Positions 11,690 to 22,580 of a stretch of DNA of 64,000 nucleotides are shown here, piece after piece. Under the pieces are notes generated by a model, which was not told where the DNA came from, did no database searches, and saw only the letters and a program-made list of their open reading frames with translations. The stretch's first letter is position 1. Each line of letters opens with the position of its first letter. A program made the position numbers and the translations under genes. The stretch covers positions 20,768,810 to 20,832,809 of the forward strand of contig NC_049990.1 of NCBI RefSeq assembly GCF_000003815.2, read 5' to 3'. This DNA comes from Branchiostoma floridae (lineage: Eukaryota; Chordata; Leptocardii; Amphioxiformes; Branchiostomatidae).

Positions 11690-12150
11690 ACAACAGTCCT
11701 CATTGGAGAGGCTTCTACAATGTCAACAGAACAGATAGCCATAATATGGAGTCTGTTTGTGGACTTGTCTATGTTTTTCTTATGTATGATGTATGTTCTG
11801 TTGTATCCTGTACAACAGCCTTCAGTGAAGAAGCTTCTCTTATACATGTACATCAAAATAACATTGCTAAAGAAAGTACAACACTAAGGCTGTTTGTGGC
11901 CTACATTTTTCTAATGTCATGTACATGTACTCTCTTGTAGCACCTGAAAAGTGGCCTTTGAAAAGTCATGTTGTGTACACAGTGCCTACAATATTACAGT
12001 ACTAAGAAACATGTAACACGAAGTCTACCTGTTATTCGTATGGCTTGTGCTCCAAAATAGCACATGTAAGCTGTGAAACAGCCTTCAGTGAAGAAGCTTA
12101 TTGTGTTCACTACCTACAGAATAACAGCACTAAGACAGCTGTAACATGTT
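11690..12150. repeat. degenerate tandem repeat, CAGCCTTCAGTGAAGAAGCTT
   Basis: Three or so diverged units contain ACAGTCCTCATTGGAGAGGC, ACAGCCTTCAGTGAAGAAGC (11814) and again ACAGCCTTCAGTGAAGAAGC (12079), with GGAGTCTGTTTGTGG-like segments between. It is an old tandem duplication. Confidence 0.5.
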
Positions 12151-12322
12151 GTCCGTTTGTAGGCTATGTTGACTTCTAATGGTGTGTGCTCTGTTGTTTC
12201 TCTCTCCTTGCTGTTGGTGTGTGTCCCTCCCTGTCGCCGGTGTGCGACCCTCTCCCTGTGGCTCCACTCACTGATGCCGCAGTCTGCTCAAGTAGGTATC
12301 CCAGCATTCCTCCACGTGTAGA

Positions 12323-12616
12323 TTGCACTTCCTGCATCCAATCTGCAAGCAGATGTAGCAAGGGAAGGTCTGCATGTCAGAAAAAGGGGAAAGTCAGGAA
12401 ACATTGCAATATTCCTTTCCAACATCTGTTTTGAGATTTCTTTCTGCAAAACAGGTCTTGCTACTTCATTTGCACTTCCTGCATTCAATCTGCAAGCAGA
12501 TGTAGCAAGGGAAGGTCTGCATGTCAGAAAAAAGGGGAAAATCAGGAAACATAGCAATATTCATTTCCAACATCTGTTTTGTGATTTCTTTCTGCAAAGC
12601 AGGTCTTGCTACATCA
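12323..12616. repeat. 147-bp tandem duplication
   Basis: The block from TTGCACTTCCTGCAT to CAGGTCTTGCTAC occurs twice in tandem (starts 12323 and 12470). The period is a multiple of three, so a minus-strand frame stays open through both copies; that frame is not a gene. Confidence 0.85.
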
Positions 12617-13904
12617 TTGGTCAAAATTGCCACTTTTGTACTCTCAGACCTTGCATGTAACACTTCTGTTTCCATTTCTGTCTTACTCTTTTGTTCTTTC
12701 CTTACTAATCCTATTCACAGAAAGAATTTTGTATAATTCTTTCAGTTGCCTTTTTCTTTTGTACAATCCTTCTTTCATATCTGTTCATTTTGTATCCTGA
12801 ACATGTTAGTATGTATATCCCGAGAGACAAACACAAGAAAGTTTGACAGTTTCTGATTTATATGTATGAGGATTTTGGCATTACCATGAGGCTGGGAAGC
12901 ATCAGAATATACATTGTACTAGTCTCTAAAGCCCTTCACTGATGGTCTTTGACAGTTGTAGCAATACAAGTGCATAGCCTGCCCTGTCATGCAGTATGTA
13001 TATTGTATATTGCTCAACCAAAATTACCATCATTTTTCACAAGGCACTTGCACATCTGTAGCCATTCAAAATATGTGCCACAGTAGCCATTTAGCTATCA
13101 TGGAAAAAATGAATAAATACACCCAAACCTGTCCATCATATCTCCAGGCCACACCCTGTTAATATTACTTCTTCTTTCCCTGTCATAGCCTTGCTTTTTG
13201 AGTGATCTTAAGCCAATCATTCAATCATCAAGATAAAACATTATTTGTGGTACAAATTACCAAGGCCATTTGCAGTAATAGTGTATTATTTAGTAATCTA
13301 ATTCAGAAAATAATTACCGGTACAAACATTGAATTTCAATAAATGGGCCTTGACATGTTATAGACATGTACCATCTTCTAGTTTGTAATTTTTAGATCAA
13401 CATTATCATCATCGATTGTAATCAGTTCATTGTGTACATGTCTGAATATGCTTATTGCACCATGCAACCCAAAGGTGAATGAATCCAGAAATTAATATTT
13501 TAGTCAGATGCTCATGCACCCTCAAAATATTATGTCTTGTCTTAGATACAAATGTATATTTTTGTTGGAACATGTGCTGAACGTATAGTATGTTGTTTTC
13601 TTGGGAATGTCACTCTCAAACATGAATCAGTTTTCCTTCTGTTATAAAGCACCCATCTCCCCTTTTCCTGCTTCATTGCAAGACATGTATTGTATTATAT
13701 GCATACATGTATGAGCCATTCCCACATACTACTAAGTATATGGCACTTGTTTGGCCAAGTTTATGAGCAATTGGTCAAAACTTAGTCAAAACTTTTCCAC
13801 TTTCGTTGCATAAAAGGTATTTCACAGGTATTTGTGGTCAGGACTCTACAACTTCATGATTCAAAAGCTTTAGAGAAGTAGAAGAACAGCATTAGGAGGA
13901 TGAT
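12617..13904. other. sequence directly upstream of the first CASK exon here
   Basis: AT-rich, with no recognised exon and no clear promoter. Relevant to whether a short CASK isoform could start here. Confidence 0.4.
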
Positions 13905-13946
13905 TGACAGGTGGTTGCCATGGTTGCAGGTGCGGTTGCCCAGGTG
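13905..13946 (+). promoter_or_regulatory. CASK: possible internal start codon for a short CASK isoform
   Basis: An in-frame stop (TGA 13905-13907) is followed by ATG at 13920 in the context GCCATGG. It reads M-V-A-G and then straight into [12 protein letters not shown]. It could be the first codon of a kinase-less CASK isoform if transcription starts nearby. It may equally be intron sequence ahead of a normal 3' splice site. No promoter element was recognised. Confidence 0.3.
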
Positions 13947-14051
13947 CTGGACAGCCTTGAGGAGATCCACGCGCTCACTGATGGGAACGAGAAGGACATG
14001 GAGTTTCTGCACAGCGTCTTCCAGGACACCAACCTGCACGCGCTGCTCGAG
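13930..14051 (+). CDS. CASK: CASK exon, first L27 domain (N-terminal part)
   Basis: This internal exon encodes about 40 residues: [17 protein letters not shown], then [15 protein letters not shown], then TNLHALLE. It is very close to the start of the first L27 domain of vertebrate CASK ([13 protein letters not shown] and FLHSVFQD are hallmarks). CASK is a membrane-associated guanylate kinase scaffold at synapses and epithelial junctions. Its first L27 domain pairs with that of SAP97/DLG1. The donor is CTCGAG|GTATGA, phase 0. The acceptor is placed at TTGCAG|GT, so the exon opens with two bases of a split codon. Vertebrate CASK has Arg there, and C|GT would fit. The tract before this acceptor is purine-rich and weak. 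Other acceptors (AG at 13910 or 13943) or a start inside the exon (ATG at 13920) are possible. Identity is very sure; the 5' edge is less so. Confidence 0.93.
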
Positions 14052-14080
14052 GTATGAACAAAACTTTTTTTTCCGCTTTA

Positions 14081-14525
14081 TAACGTTCATCTTAACCCTT
14101 AAACTGCCAGAGTTTCAGCACTATAAAAATTTAATGCTATCAATGCCAGGGTTGGCTGCTGACCTCCGAAAAGAACCCCCCAAACAAGCCAAAGTCCCTA
14201 ACTTCCGGGGTTCGTTGGTACTTCGGGGGAATACGCTTTCCCGGATAAATCCTGGTGCGGCACATAGGGCATGTATATGTGTGCCGGATATATCCGGGTT
14301 TGGCAGTTTAAGGGTTAATCCGTGTGGTAACCTAGATTCGTTGTTTTCAAAAACTGGGTATTATATAAGAGATTTCCGGTCAAAGACGTGGGTTTCAAAT
14401 GTCAACATTTCTTCAAGATATTTAGATAAGAAACTACCTTCCATGGACTTTACGGTCCCCAAATACCCTATTTTATGTACAACGGATATAGGTTCCCTTG
14501 CGGATAAAGGTGAACTAACGTTACC
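14081..14525. mobile_element. TAACGTT...GGATAAAGGTGAAC MITE, copy 1 (interrupted)
   Basis: Left end TAACGTTCATCTTAA and right end GGATAAAGGTGAACTAACGT belong to the family also seen at 14658, 61909 and 63777. The left end is split by the piggyBac-like element at 14096-14314. It lies ~30 bp inside the CASK intron donor. Confidence 0.75.
14096..14314. mobile_element. piggyBac-like MITE inserted at TTAA
   Basis: A 219 bp element with perfect 14-bp inverted ends CCCTTAAACTGCCA...TGGCAGTTTAAGGG, flanked on each side by TTAA (14092-14095 and 14315-14318). TTAA duplication with CCC termini is the piggyBac signature. A palindromic CCGGATATATCCGGG lies near the right end. No transposase frame is present, so it is non-autonomous. 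Confidence 0.85.
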
Positions 14526-14657
14526 ATGAGTGTCTCCAGGAGCTGTTCCTTTTGTCCCATCGGGGACATTTGCTTGTTAGGACCAAAAAAAGTACAGCCC
14601 TACATCAAATATCAGAACTTCATGACTGATATAAAGTTGTGATTGAAATGATAGATG

Positions 14658-14874
14658 TAACATTGATTCACATTTATCCGTGGGGTAACCTATATCTATT
14701 GCTTCTAGATACGGGGTATTTAGGGATGTCCAGTCGACAGAAAGTGGTTTCAAACTGCAGTAGTTTGAAAGAATTGTGCTTTGAAGTCACCATTCACTGA
14801 CTTGATAGCCCAAAATACCCCTTTTTAATAGCACAGATATAGGTAACCCCGTGGATAAAGGTGAACTAGCGTTA
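14658..14874. mobile_element. GGATAAAGGTGAAC MITE, copy 2
   Basis: TAACATTGATTCACATTTAT and CCGTGGGGTAACC at the left are mirrored by GGTAACCCCGTGGATAAAGG and TGAACTAGCGTTA at the right. 217 bp, with TA at both edges. Confidence 0.8.
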
Positions 14875-15927
14875 AAAACGCAACCTAACATGGGATCCCA
14901 AACATTGCGGTTCTTGCAAGTTCACTATCACTTGATTGCTGAAATGAATGTCAATTGGTCGCCAGTATTTGAACTGCTATTCAGCTTTGAAGGCATGCAG
15001 CGATCATGACTTATACTGTAAGATGATCTCATTATGACTGCTATTAAACCATATTTAAGCCCCTTATCATTAGATGTAATGGCCTATGCAGCTCCTGTAG
15101 TTATGATAAGCCTGGCTGATGTTCCAAGTTGGGTAGCACCATGCTGCACCAACGCCATCTATCAGTTAGTATAAGTACTGCAGGCCTGCTGCAATGCAGT
15201 TTTTTTTCAGATCTAAGTGCATAATGCTTGTACCTACATGTAAAACATCAACATTTTCTTGCTCACAGAAAGCTTGGGTGGCAACATTTTTCTAACAATA
15301 AATTTCAATAATTTGAGGGTCTTCCTGTCAAGATATTGAGTTACCTGTCCCTTGTTTATCTGTTTTTTGGCGGTTTGTTTACCGGAAAGGCTTGGAGAGT
15401 TTTACTAATTTGCCCGCACATAACTAAGGAAACCTTATCTCCAGGTGTAAGCTTTGTTGATTACTGTGCAAAGATGTCTCCAGTAAGGGGTCACTTGAGG
15501 TCCCAGGTATCTGTAGGTTGTTTACAAAATAGAGCACTTGTCTGCAGAAGTTTGGGGACTGGTGCCATGGGATATTTATAGATAATTCGAGGCTGTACAA
15601 AGATCAAACGGGGAGGTGGCAATGTATTAAAATTCGGAAAGATTTCTGCTTTGCTGGACTTTGTGAAGGAAAAATCAGAAAGATACAATCTGAGGAAATA
15701 ATGGAAACACACAAGGTAGAAGTCACATTTTTTTTCTGTCTTCCTTCCTCAATTTTTCTTTCAGATATGGTTATGTACAATTTTACCCTGCTTTAATGTA
15801 ATAATGTTCTTAAACTAACAAGATTGCTCAGTGCAAGGCTAAGAAATCACAACCGGGCACGGAACTAAGTTGATTGGAGAAAAAGGTTACTGTGTTAGAT
15901 ACATTTGTATAGAAGATGATGGTGATC

Positions 15928-16261
15928 ATTGGTTTTAACGGCTTGTAAAAAAGTTTTGTAGGTTGTATTCAGAAGGAAAGCCTTGTCAGGGAGAGAGTTT
16001 TGTAGAAAGGAGCTTTTGCTGTAGAAGGATTAAGGACTTTGAGACTGGTATTTGGATATTGTGACGATGTGAGCTAGAGAAGAACTTTGTTGTAAGCTGG
16101 TTTGTTGAACTTCATTGGTTTTAACAGCTTGTAAGTTGTGTTTGAAAAGGAAACACTTGTCAGTGAGAGTGTTTTGTGGAAAGAAGCTTCTGCTGTAGAA
16201 GGACTTTGAGACTGGTATTTGGATATTGTGAGCTAGAATAGAACTTTGTTGTAAGCTGGAA
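15928..16261. repeat. two-copy tandem duplication
   Basis: ATTGGTTTTAAC through AACTTTGTTGTAAGCTGG occurs at 15928-16100 and 16114-16261. The second copy is shortened. Shared blocks include GAGACTGGTATTTGGATATT. Confidence 0.8.
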
Positions 16262-16520
16262 AGCTCTCCTTGGTGGTGACATGACATATTGTTGTACAGT
16301 GAGCATTGCCATTCTTATTCATGCCCCACTGGGCATTTATATATGTTTTTAGTGACCTTACAAATGGTGCATGTTTTTGATGACCTTACCACATAGACCG
16401 TCTCAAGTTGAACACCATAGGGACCTTGACCTTGGTCTGAGTTTTCTCTTCTTAAGTGTCTGTATTGGTTTTGACACTAGGAATGTTTTAATGATATATT
16501 ATTACATTTGTGTGCACAAA

Positions 16521-16562
16521 CGAGACCGTTTTAAAAATAAATCTGACATTCTTACGGTCTCG
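16521..16562. other. short inverted repeat CGAGACCGT/ACGGTCTCG
   Basis: A perfect 9-base stem with a 24-base AT-rich loop. No neighbouring context explains it. Confidence 0.5.
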
Positions 16563-17454
16563 CAGACTTTTTACTGTTGCCAGAAAGGTTAGTAAAGAAA
16601 ATGTCTGGAGGGGATTTGGAATGTCAGTTGATTTGAAAGACGCAACAGTAACTGTCGCTGTCAGTGGTTGGCATACATGTGCGTCTCCTGCATTGAAATA
16701 TGGCTAAACACAAATATCTGCCACAAGGAATCTGTTCCAAAGTTAGACGTCACTTTGCAGCTGAGGGCAGTCTCGCTAACTGATTCGTTTATGAATTTTT
16801 GATAAGAACTGCGGTATGTGACCCTGATGTCAAACTGTGGTATGCATCCTTGCACCTGTTTGAGACACATGTCAGATACATTTTTTACAATATGTACTAA
16901 AATTCTAAACTTGGGAAATTCACCCTGACAGATAATAAAAATATGAAAATACAATTCTATGTTGGGGGGAAGGGGGGGTAATTCGGTTTTCCAATAATTC
17001 TAGAGAATAGTTTTTGACACCGTACATCAGCATTTTCATTTTATCTCATTCAAGAGTCTATTATTATTAATAGTAAGTTCCATTATCCTTAAATGAGAAA
17101 TGAATTCTGTATTGAATTGCCTGGCTCTGTCTGCTAATACTCAGTATGAAATTTCTTCAATTCTCTTTTGTCTATTTCTATAAAAATAGACAATTTAATC
17201 ACACTATAATCTCCATTTTAGGCTTGAGTGCGGTTTAGATTCTTCAGCACAGTTTGGTAACATTCCTCTGAGGCAAATTTCTCCGCACTCTTTTTGGCAA
17301 GTGCAGTTTCAAAAGCATTCCTTTCCGCCGGAGGCAATTGTGGATCAATTACTCAAATTCTGCAGCGAACCACCAGGGACTCATCCCAAGTGAAATATAC
17401 CACCTGCATCAATGTTGTAGTCTAAGGGATTTTACATCTACTTTTTGAGTGGAC

Positions 17455-19308
17455 AGGGCTCAAAATACATGTACCACCTGCGTATGCAGGTTAGTGCAGG
17501 TAAAATTGGAGCTGTGTCTATTTTTGTTGTCTAGCTGCACCTAACCTGCGCTAGTCCATGTACTGGGTTTTATATATAAATGTCCTATAATGTAGGTGTA
17601 TGTGGATTGTTATTAGCTGCATTGACTGTTACCAACTATTTACCTTTGCCAGAATGGCTAAGGTTATGTTTTGGGCTTGTGAGTCTGTGTGTCTGTGTGT
17701 TAACAGCATAACTCGAGAAGCCTTGGATGGATCCCGATGATATTTGGTAGGTGGGTAGGGGTCGGGAAAACGAAGGTCAAGTTCGATAATGGGCCCCCTA
17801 GCGGCTTGCTAAGGTACTGCAGCGGAAACTCAATTTTTTATATCTCGTGTTCTGGACGTGCTGTGGTCATGATTTTTGAGTGGTAGATAGTCCTTGAGGC
17901 AGAGAGTAAGTGCTGTGAGTTTGGGCCCCCTAGCGGCTTGTTTGGAACTGCAGTCGCCGATTTCCTTTCAAACTTTGGACGAGAATAACTCGAGAACGTG
18001 TTGACGGATCGTCATGATTTTTGGTATGTAGATAGAATGAGTGATGACTTACATAATGGTATACTAATTATGCAAATCAACAGCTAATTTGCATAATTAA
18101 TGAGGAAAATTCATAAATCCACTGCATTCCATGATAGGACTTTCAAACTTGTCACATATGTAGCTGGGAAGGAGAGAAATGTCGATAGATATTTATCATG
18201 CAAATGATGATCCTTTGATGGATCCCAATAATATTTGGTAGGTGGGTAGGGGTCGGGAAAACGAAGGTCAAGTTCGATAATGGGCCCCCTAGCGGCTTGC
18301 TAAGGTACTGCAGCAAAACCTCAATTTTTTTTATCTCGTGTTCTGGACCTGCTGTGGTTATGATTGTTGAGTGGTAGATAGCCCTTGGTGCAGAGAGTAA
18401 GTGCTTTAAGTTTGGACCCCCTAGCGGCTTGTTTGGAACTGCAGTCGCCGATTTCCTTTCAAACTTTGGACGAGAATAACTCGAGAACGTGTTGATGGAT
18501 CGTCATGGTTTTTGGTATGTAGATAGCCCAAGTAACAATGTACACAATGGAATACCAATTATGCAAATCAGCAACTAATTTGCATAATTAATGAGGAAAG
18601 TTTATAAGTCCACTGCATTTCATGATAGGACTTTCAAACTTGTCACATATATAGATGAGGAAGAGAGAAATATCAATGCATATTAATTATGCAAATGACG
18701 GCCTCATTTGCATAATTAATGAGAAAATATAAACGTGTTGACGGATCGTCATGGTTTTTGGTATGTAGATAGCCAAAGGGAAGACTTACATGATGGAATT
18801 ATAATTATGCAAATCGACTGCTAATTTGCATAATTAATGAGAAAAGTTTGTAAATCCACTGCATTCCTTATAGGACTTTCAAACTTGTCATATTTTTAGC
18901 TAAGAAAGAAGGAAATATCAATACACATTTATTATGCAAATGATGCTTGATACAATTTAATATTATTATGTAAATCTAATCTGCATAGGGATCTAATTTG
19001 CATAAGCAATGGCGAAATGTTATGAACCAACTCCAGGCATATAAAATAAAATGTAATGAGTAACACATTTATGTCTACGGACATCATTCTACATAACAAA
19101 CCTGGTTTATTTGGCAAAGGTATGTGTTCGTTGAACTCTAGTTAGTTATAACTTATAAAAGGAAAAATAGCAATCTGGTTCCTCAACAATTTTAGTGTGA
19201 TCCATACTTCCTAAATTCAGAGTGGTGCAGGTAAAATTTGTCTGGTGCAGGTAATTTTCAATGTTACCTGCAGCAGTGCAGGTATGCAGAAAAAGGATTT
19301 CGAGCCCT
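17455..19308. mobile_element. GGGCTCRAAAT / CCTGCAC element, interrupted
   Basis: Left part CAGGGCTCAAAATAC with CCACCTGC...GCAGGTAAAA, and right part GCAGGTATGCAG...GATTTCGAGCCCTG, are inverted ends of one short element. A related copy is at 33336-33694. The interior here is occupied by the helentron-like element at 17640-19141, so this is a nested insertion. Confidence 0.65.
17640..19141 (+). mobile_element. helentron-like element with octamer-rich tandem core
   Basis: The left end is a hairpin, ACCTTTGCCA/TGGCTAAGGT (17642-17664). The 3' end carries TGGCAAAGGT (19112-19121), a perfect complement of the first arm. This is followed by 16 bases containing a GTTC-GTT-GAAC hairpin and then CTAG before T. 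Short internal inverted ends, a 3' hairpin and CTAG-T suggest a Helitron/helentron-type non-autonomous element. The core is ~491-bp tandem units (GATGGATCCC at 17726 and 18217; GGGCCCCCTAGCGGCTTG repeated), then ~120-bp subunits with ATGCAAAT and ATTTGCAT. No Rep/helicase is present. Confidence 0.65.
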
Positions 19309-19834
19309 GGTGAACCATATCCATTTTTGTTGGAGACTTATGGGCCCTCCAAGGAATATATCCAGTCTGGTTTAGTGTGACCAAGGCATAGTGTATGGTT
19401 CAAGTTTTCTCAATTGAATTTGATGGCTCTAATTTGAGGTGAAGAAAGGTGGCAGTTCCACAACAGGGGTTTCATTTCTCCCAGATTGTTTTGAGATGGT
19501 TAACAATAGGTGACTGTTCTGATTTTACACGCTAAGTGTACATGTCACACATGCACAGGGAGCCTCTCTAACTTGAACTGGAGCTTTGGAGTGTTGTGCT
19601 TAGAAATTAAAGGGTTCCCTCCCTTGTAAATACAACAAAATAGTTTTTGTTCCCATCCCGATAAGTCTTTCATAGTAATCATGCCAGAATACTGTATATG
19701 AAAAGTTTTCTGACAATGATATGGTATTGAAGAAATGTCATTAACTGAAGAAAGTGTGTTGTTGTTTGTTTCCATGTACTTTCCAAAATCTGACAAAACT
19801 TTAAGCTTTTCAATACAATGTACAAATGAGCTTG

Positions 19835-20179
19835 CAGGGTTCTAGCCAGGATGTTATTTTAGCGTAGTGGGAATGGCATGGTAGCGAAGCGACTAATCAG
19901 GAGATTGGTGTGGAGAGGGGGGTGGGTCTTGGTCCTTCCACGGTGAGATTTGAAGATGTTGAGTTAAAAGTTAGGATTTTTTGGTCAGTTTTGAGTGGCA
20001 TGTCATCATTTTTCATTGTTCAGACATTGATTAGTCATTGTTGAACAAGCAAATGACAGCAAAGCACCACTAGTCCACTACACTAGTTGAAAATAGCATA
20101 GTGGCCCATATTTTAGCGTAGGGGTCACAAATTTTAGCGTAGTGGCCCACTACGCTAAAATGCACCAGCTAGAACCCTG
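19835..20179. mobile_element. CAGGGTTCTAGC MITE
   Basis: Ends CAGGGTTCTAGC...GCTAGAACCCTG, 345 bp. GCTTG sits on both flanks as a probable 5-bp target duplication. TTTAGCGTAGTGG repeats and their complement CCACTACGCTAAA fill the subterminal parts. Superfamily not assigned. Confidence 0.75.
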
Positions 20180-21299
20180 GCTTGGTCACCTGTAAAATTG
20201 GTCTTTTAAAGAATGTCCTTCCTATTGTATTTCCTAAGCTTACTTTTAGCTCCTCGAAAAATGCCCCAAGTCAGATGTCCATTGTTCCATCGTCACACCT
20301 GCGTGTGTGTTCCTGTCTGGTCTAATAAGTGACCAGGTGAGTCACTGTCTACCTGTACGTACATAGACTGGTAGACACCGTGTTTACCAGGTATGTAGTA
20401 AGGGAAATCCCGTCTCCGACAGGTGTTTGACAGGAAAACTGTCTGAAGTTCTGATTAGGGATAAGAATAAGGCTTTCCTGTTTTTTTCTCATATGTCGTA
20501 GCTTTCCTTTTATTATGGAAAACCTGATATTGTTCTTCCTTCCTTCTATTACGTAAAACCTTGGGTTACTCGAAGAAATGGCCTCCTTGTAACTACACCT
20601 GTATAATATAGAGTGTAGTTTTATGTATCAAAAGTCCTTCTTCCTTGTGCAGAATGGAACAAGGAAAATTCTGACAAAGAGTTTAAGCTTTTCCAGTTGT
20701 TTCTCATATCCATAGCCTTTATTATGTTACATAGAACCTTCAGGCTTATAAGAAACAAGACTTACATGTATATAGTGTATTGTGTCTTGACTCTTGTTCT
20801 TGAGATAGCCTTTCTGTTACAAAGCTGTCAAATATGCTACAAGACCTTAACATATTTATCAAAAGAAGAAATTGCCGCCCTACGGCAGTAATATTATACG
20901 TAGAGATTGTGTGGATTTTCCTTGTCCTTACAAGGTAGATAGGGCCATATCTTCATCCCCATCTTTTCCCCTTGACTGGCCACACTACAGGTGCATCCTT
21001 GTGTGGAGCCTGCAATAACACGGACTGTACCATGTCTGCACCAAAACATTAGATAAAGGGGGTTTCTTTTATCCAATGTGCTTGCAATATGCAGGGGGTT
21101 GTTTCATCCAATGTACATTTTTAAAGGTTTTCCAGATAGGACAGTATTAGTGAAATATGTGTGGTATGTAAAATGTGCAGAGTTTTGAAATAAGTAGGAT
21201 ATTTAGATTTTAGAACACCCCTACAGAAAATGGTATGGCCCTGGGAAAACTCTTGACCCATTACTGTCAAAGCAGTGTTTTAAAAACACAGGCAGGCAG

Positions 21300-21596
21300 G
21301 CTCTGGAGAAAGTTGGAACCACAGCCATACAGATCCGAGCAGCACACAAACAACAGTTCACCATGTTATCTGAGGGTCGGTGCTCGAACATGGAGTTCCA
21401 CAAACACCTCAAGAAGCTACTTAAGAAGGCTTCGACAATGCGAAAGACGTTTTCTCCAGGAAAGTGGGAAGGGACAGATGCCGTGCTCGGTTCGCACGCA
21501 AATTTCTTGATGCAGATAACCGGCGGAGGCGAAGATTTCTGTGGATTATGTGGAAAGAAACAAAAATATGATCAGGAAGGGAGCAGACAGAAAATG
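21300..21596 (+). CDS. candidate cassette exon of unknown identity
   Basis: A 297-base open stretch lies between a possible acceptor (GGCAGGCAG|GCTCTGG) and a possible donor (AAAATG|GTAAAT). It is exactly 99 codons and phase 0 at both ends, which fits the phase-0 CASK intron around it. The peptide is lysine-rich (MEFHKHLKKLLKKASTMRKT) and ends with a CGLC motif. CpG dinucleotides are frequent compared with the flanks, as in the true exons here. I do not recognise the protein and know of no CASK counterpart. The pyrimidine tract is poor. It could be a cassette exon, a fragment of an unrelated nested gene or transposon, or chance. Confidence 0.25.
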
Positions 21597-22502
21597 GTAA
21601 ATTCTTTTATTTGCTGTTATCTGCTCTTAACAGCTGCTGTAAGACATGAATAAGTAATCTATTGTTTATTGTCTCTTTTTATCCCATCAGGTAGCTTATA
21701 CATGTATTAATAAGGTACTTTCAAAAGTTTTTTCTTCCTTCTTATTAAACTTTAAGGTATGACATTTAGATGTGATTTGTATCTTTAATTATTATGCACG
21801 AATTGTACAAGGGAATCGTAACAGTCATTTTAGAGAGCTTGTTATTAATTTTCATTATTACCATCTAGTATAATTCTTGTGTTATTAGGGCACATTGTAG
21901 TTATTGGATTTCTGATTAGTCAGCTTTCAGAAGAATTCCTTTGATCTGTTGTCAGTTGAAGCCAATGTTTTATCACATTCATCACTCCTTCCATTAGAAA
22001 GTCCCTGAGTGGTAACCACATATACCACAGGGGCCCTGTGCAGTGGCTCGGATTGTTAATCTGATTCTTATCCACATTAGGCACTGTGTACTGTTGGCTT
22101 GAAGGAAAGAATTTTATCCTATGGTTAATATTATGTTCAACTATTTTTGTCTATAACTGACATTCTTGAGCAGCTTCGCACTTCTTTGGGGTGCAGTATT
22201 TTGTTTGTTTTGCATACCTGGTAAACCACCTCATGGCATAACACACATCATGTTTGTACTGAACAGTACAAGCTGCATATACGGACAGATTTGTTTTATC
22301 CACTCACACCGGGATGGTCCCCTATTCTTATTGATAAATGTGGTGGGTTTTAATGTGCTCAAGGTATGGCTCAAGGTGTACTGCATTATTCTCCTAGCAG
22401 AAGTTAGACTCTGGCTGTTTTCTTGACATTTTTTAGGCATTTTTATCGGGCTTTATATTTTGTATCGTTTTGTTGATGTCTCACGGCTTAGGCAAAATGG
22501 TA

Positions 22503-22580
22503 CAAAATAGAAAGCTTGATAAAAACACCTAAAAAACATTAAAAAACAGCTGGAGCCTAAACTCTGCTTGGAGAGTAGTG
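22503..22580. repeat. dispersed repeat, second copy of the 3990 repeat
   Basis: ACAAAATAGAAAGC...ACAGCTGGAGCCTAAACTCT and GCTTGGAGAGTAG, in the same orientation as the 4.0 kb copy. Confidence 0.6.

Larger units (their letters stand above)
14875..17454. other. intron sequence, few features
   Basis: Holds the two-copy duplication at 15.9 kb and the short hairpin at 16.5 kb. 17221-17400 has a CTTGAGTGCGG...GCGGAGAAA-type unique tract. Nothing coding recognised. Confidence 0.4.

Noticed and set aside
13900-14529. A 209-codon + frame running over the CASK exon
   Set aside because: It is in the wrong frame for the L27 domain and its second half is MITE sequence.
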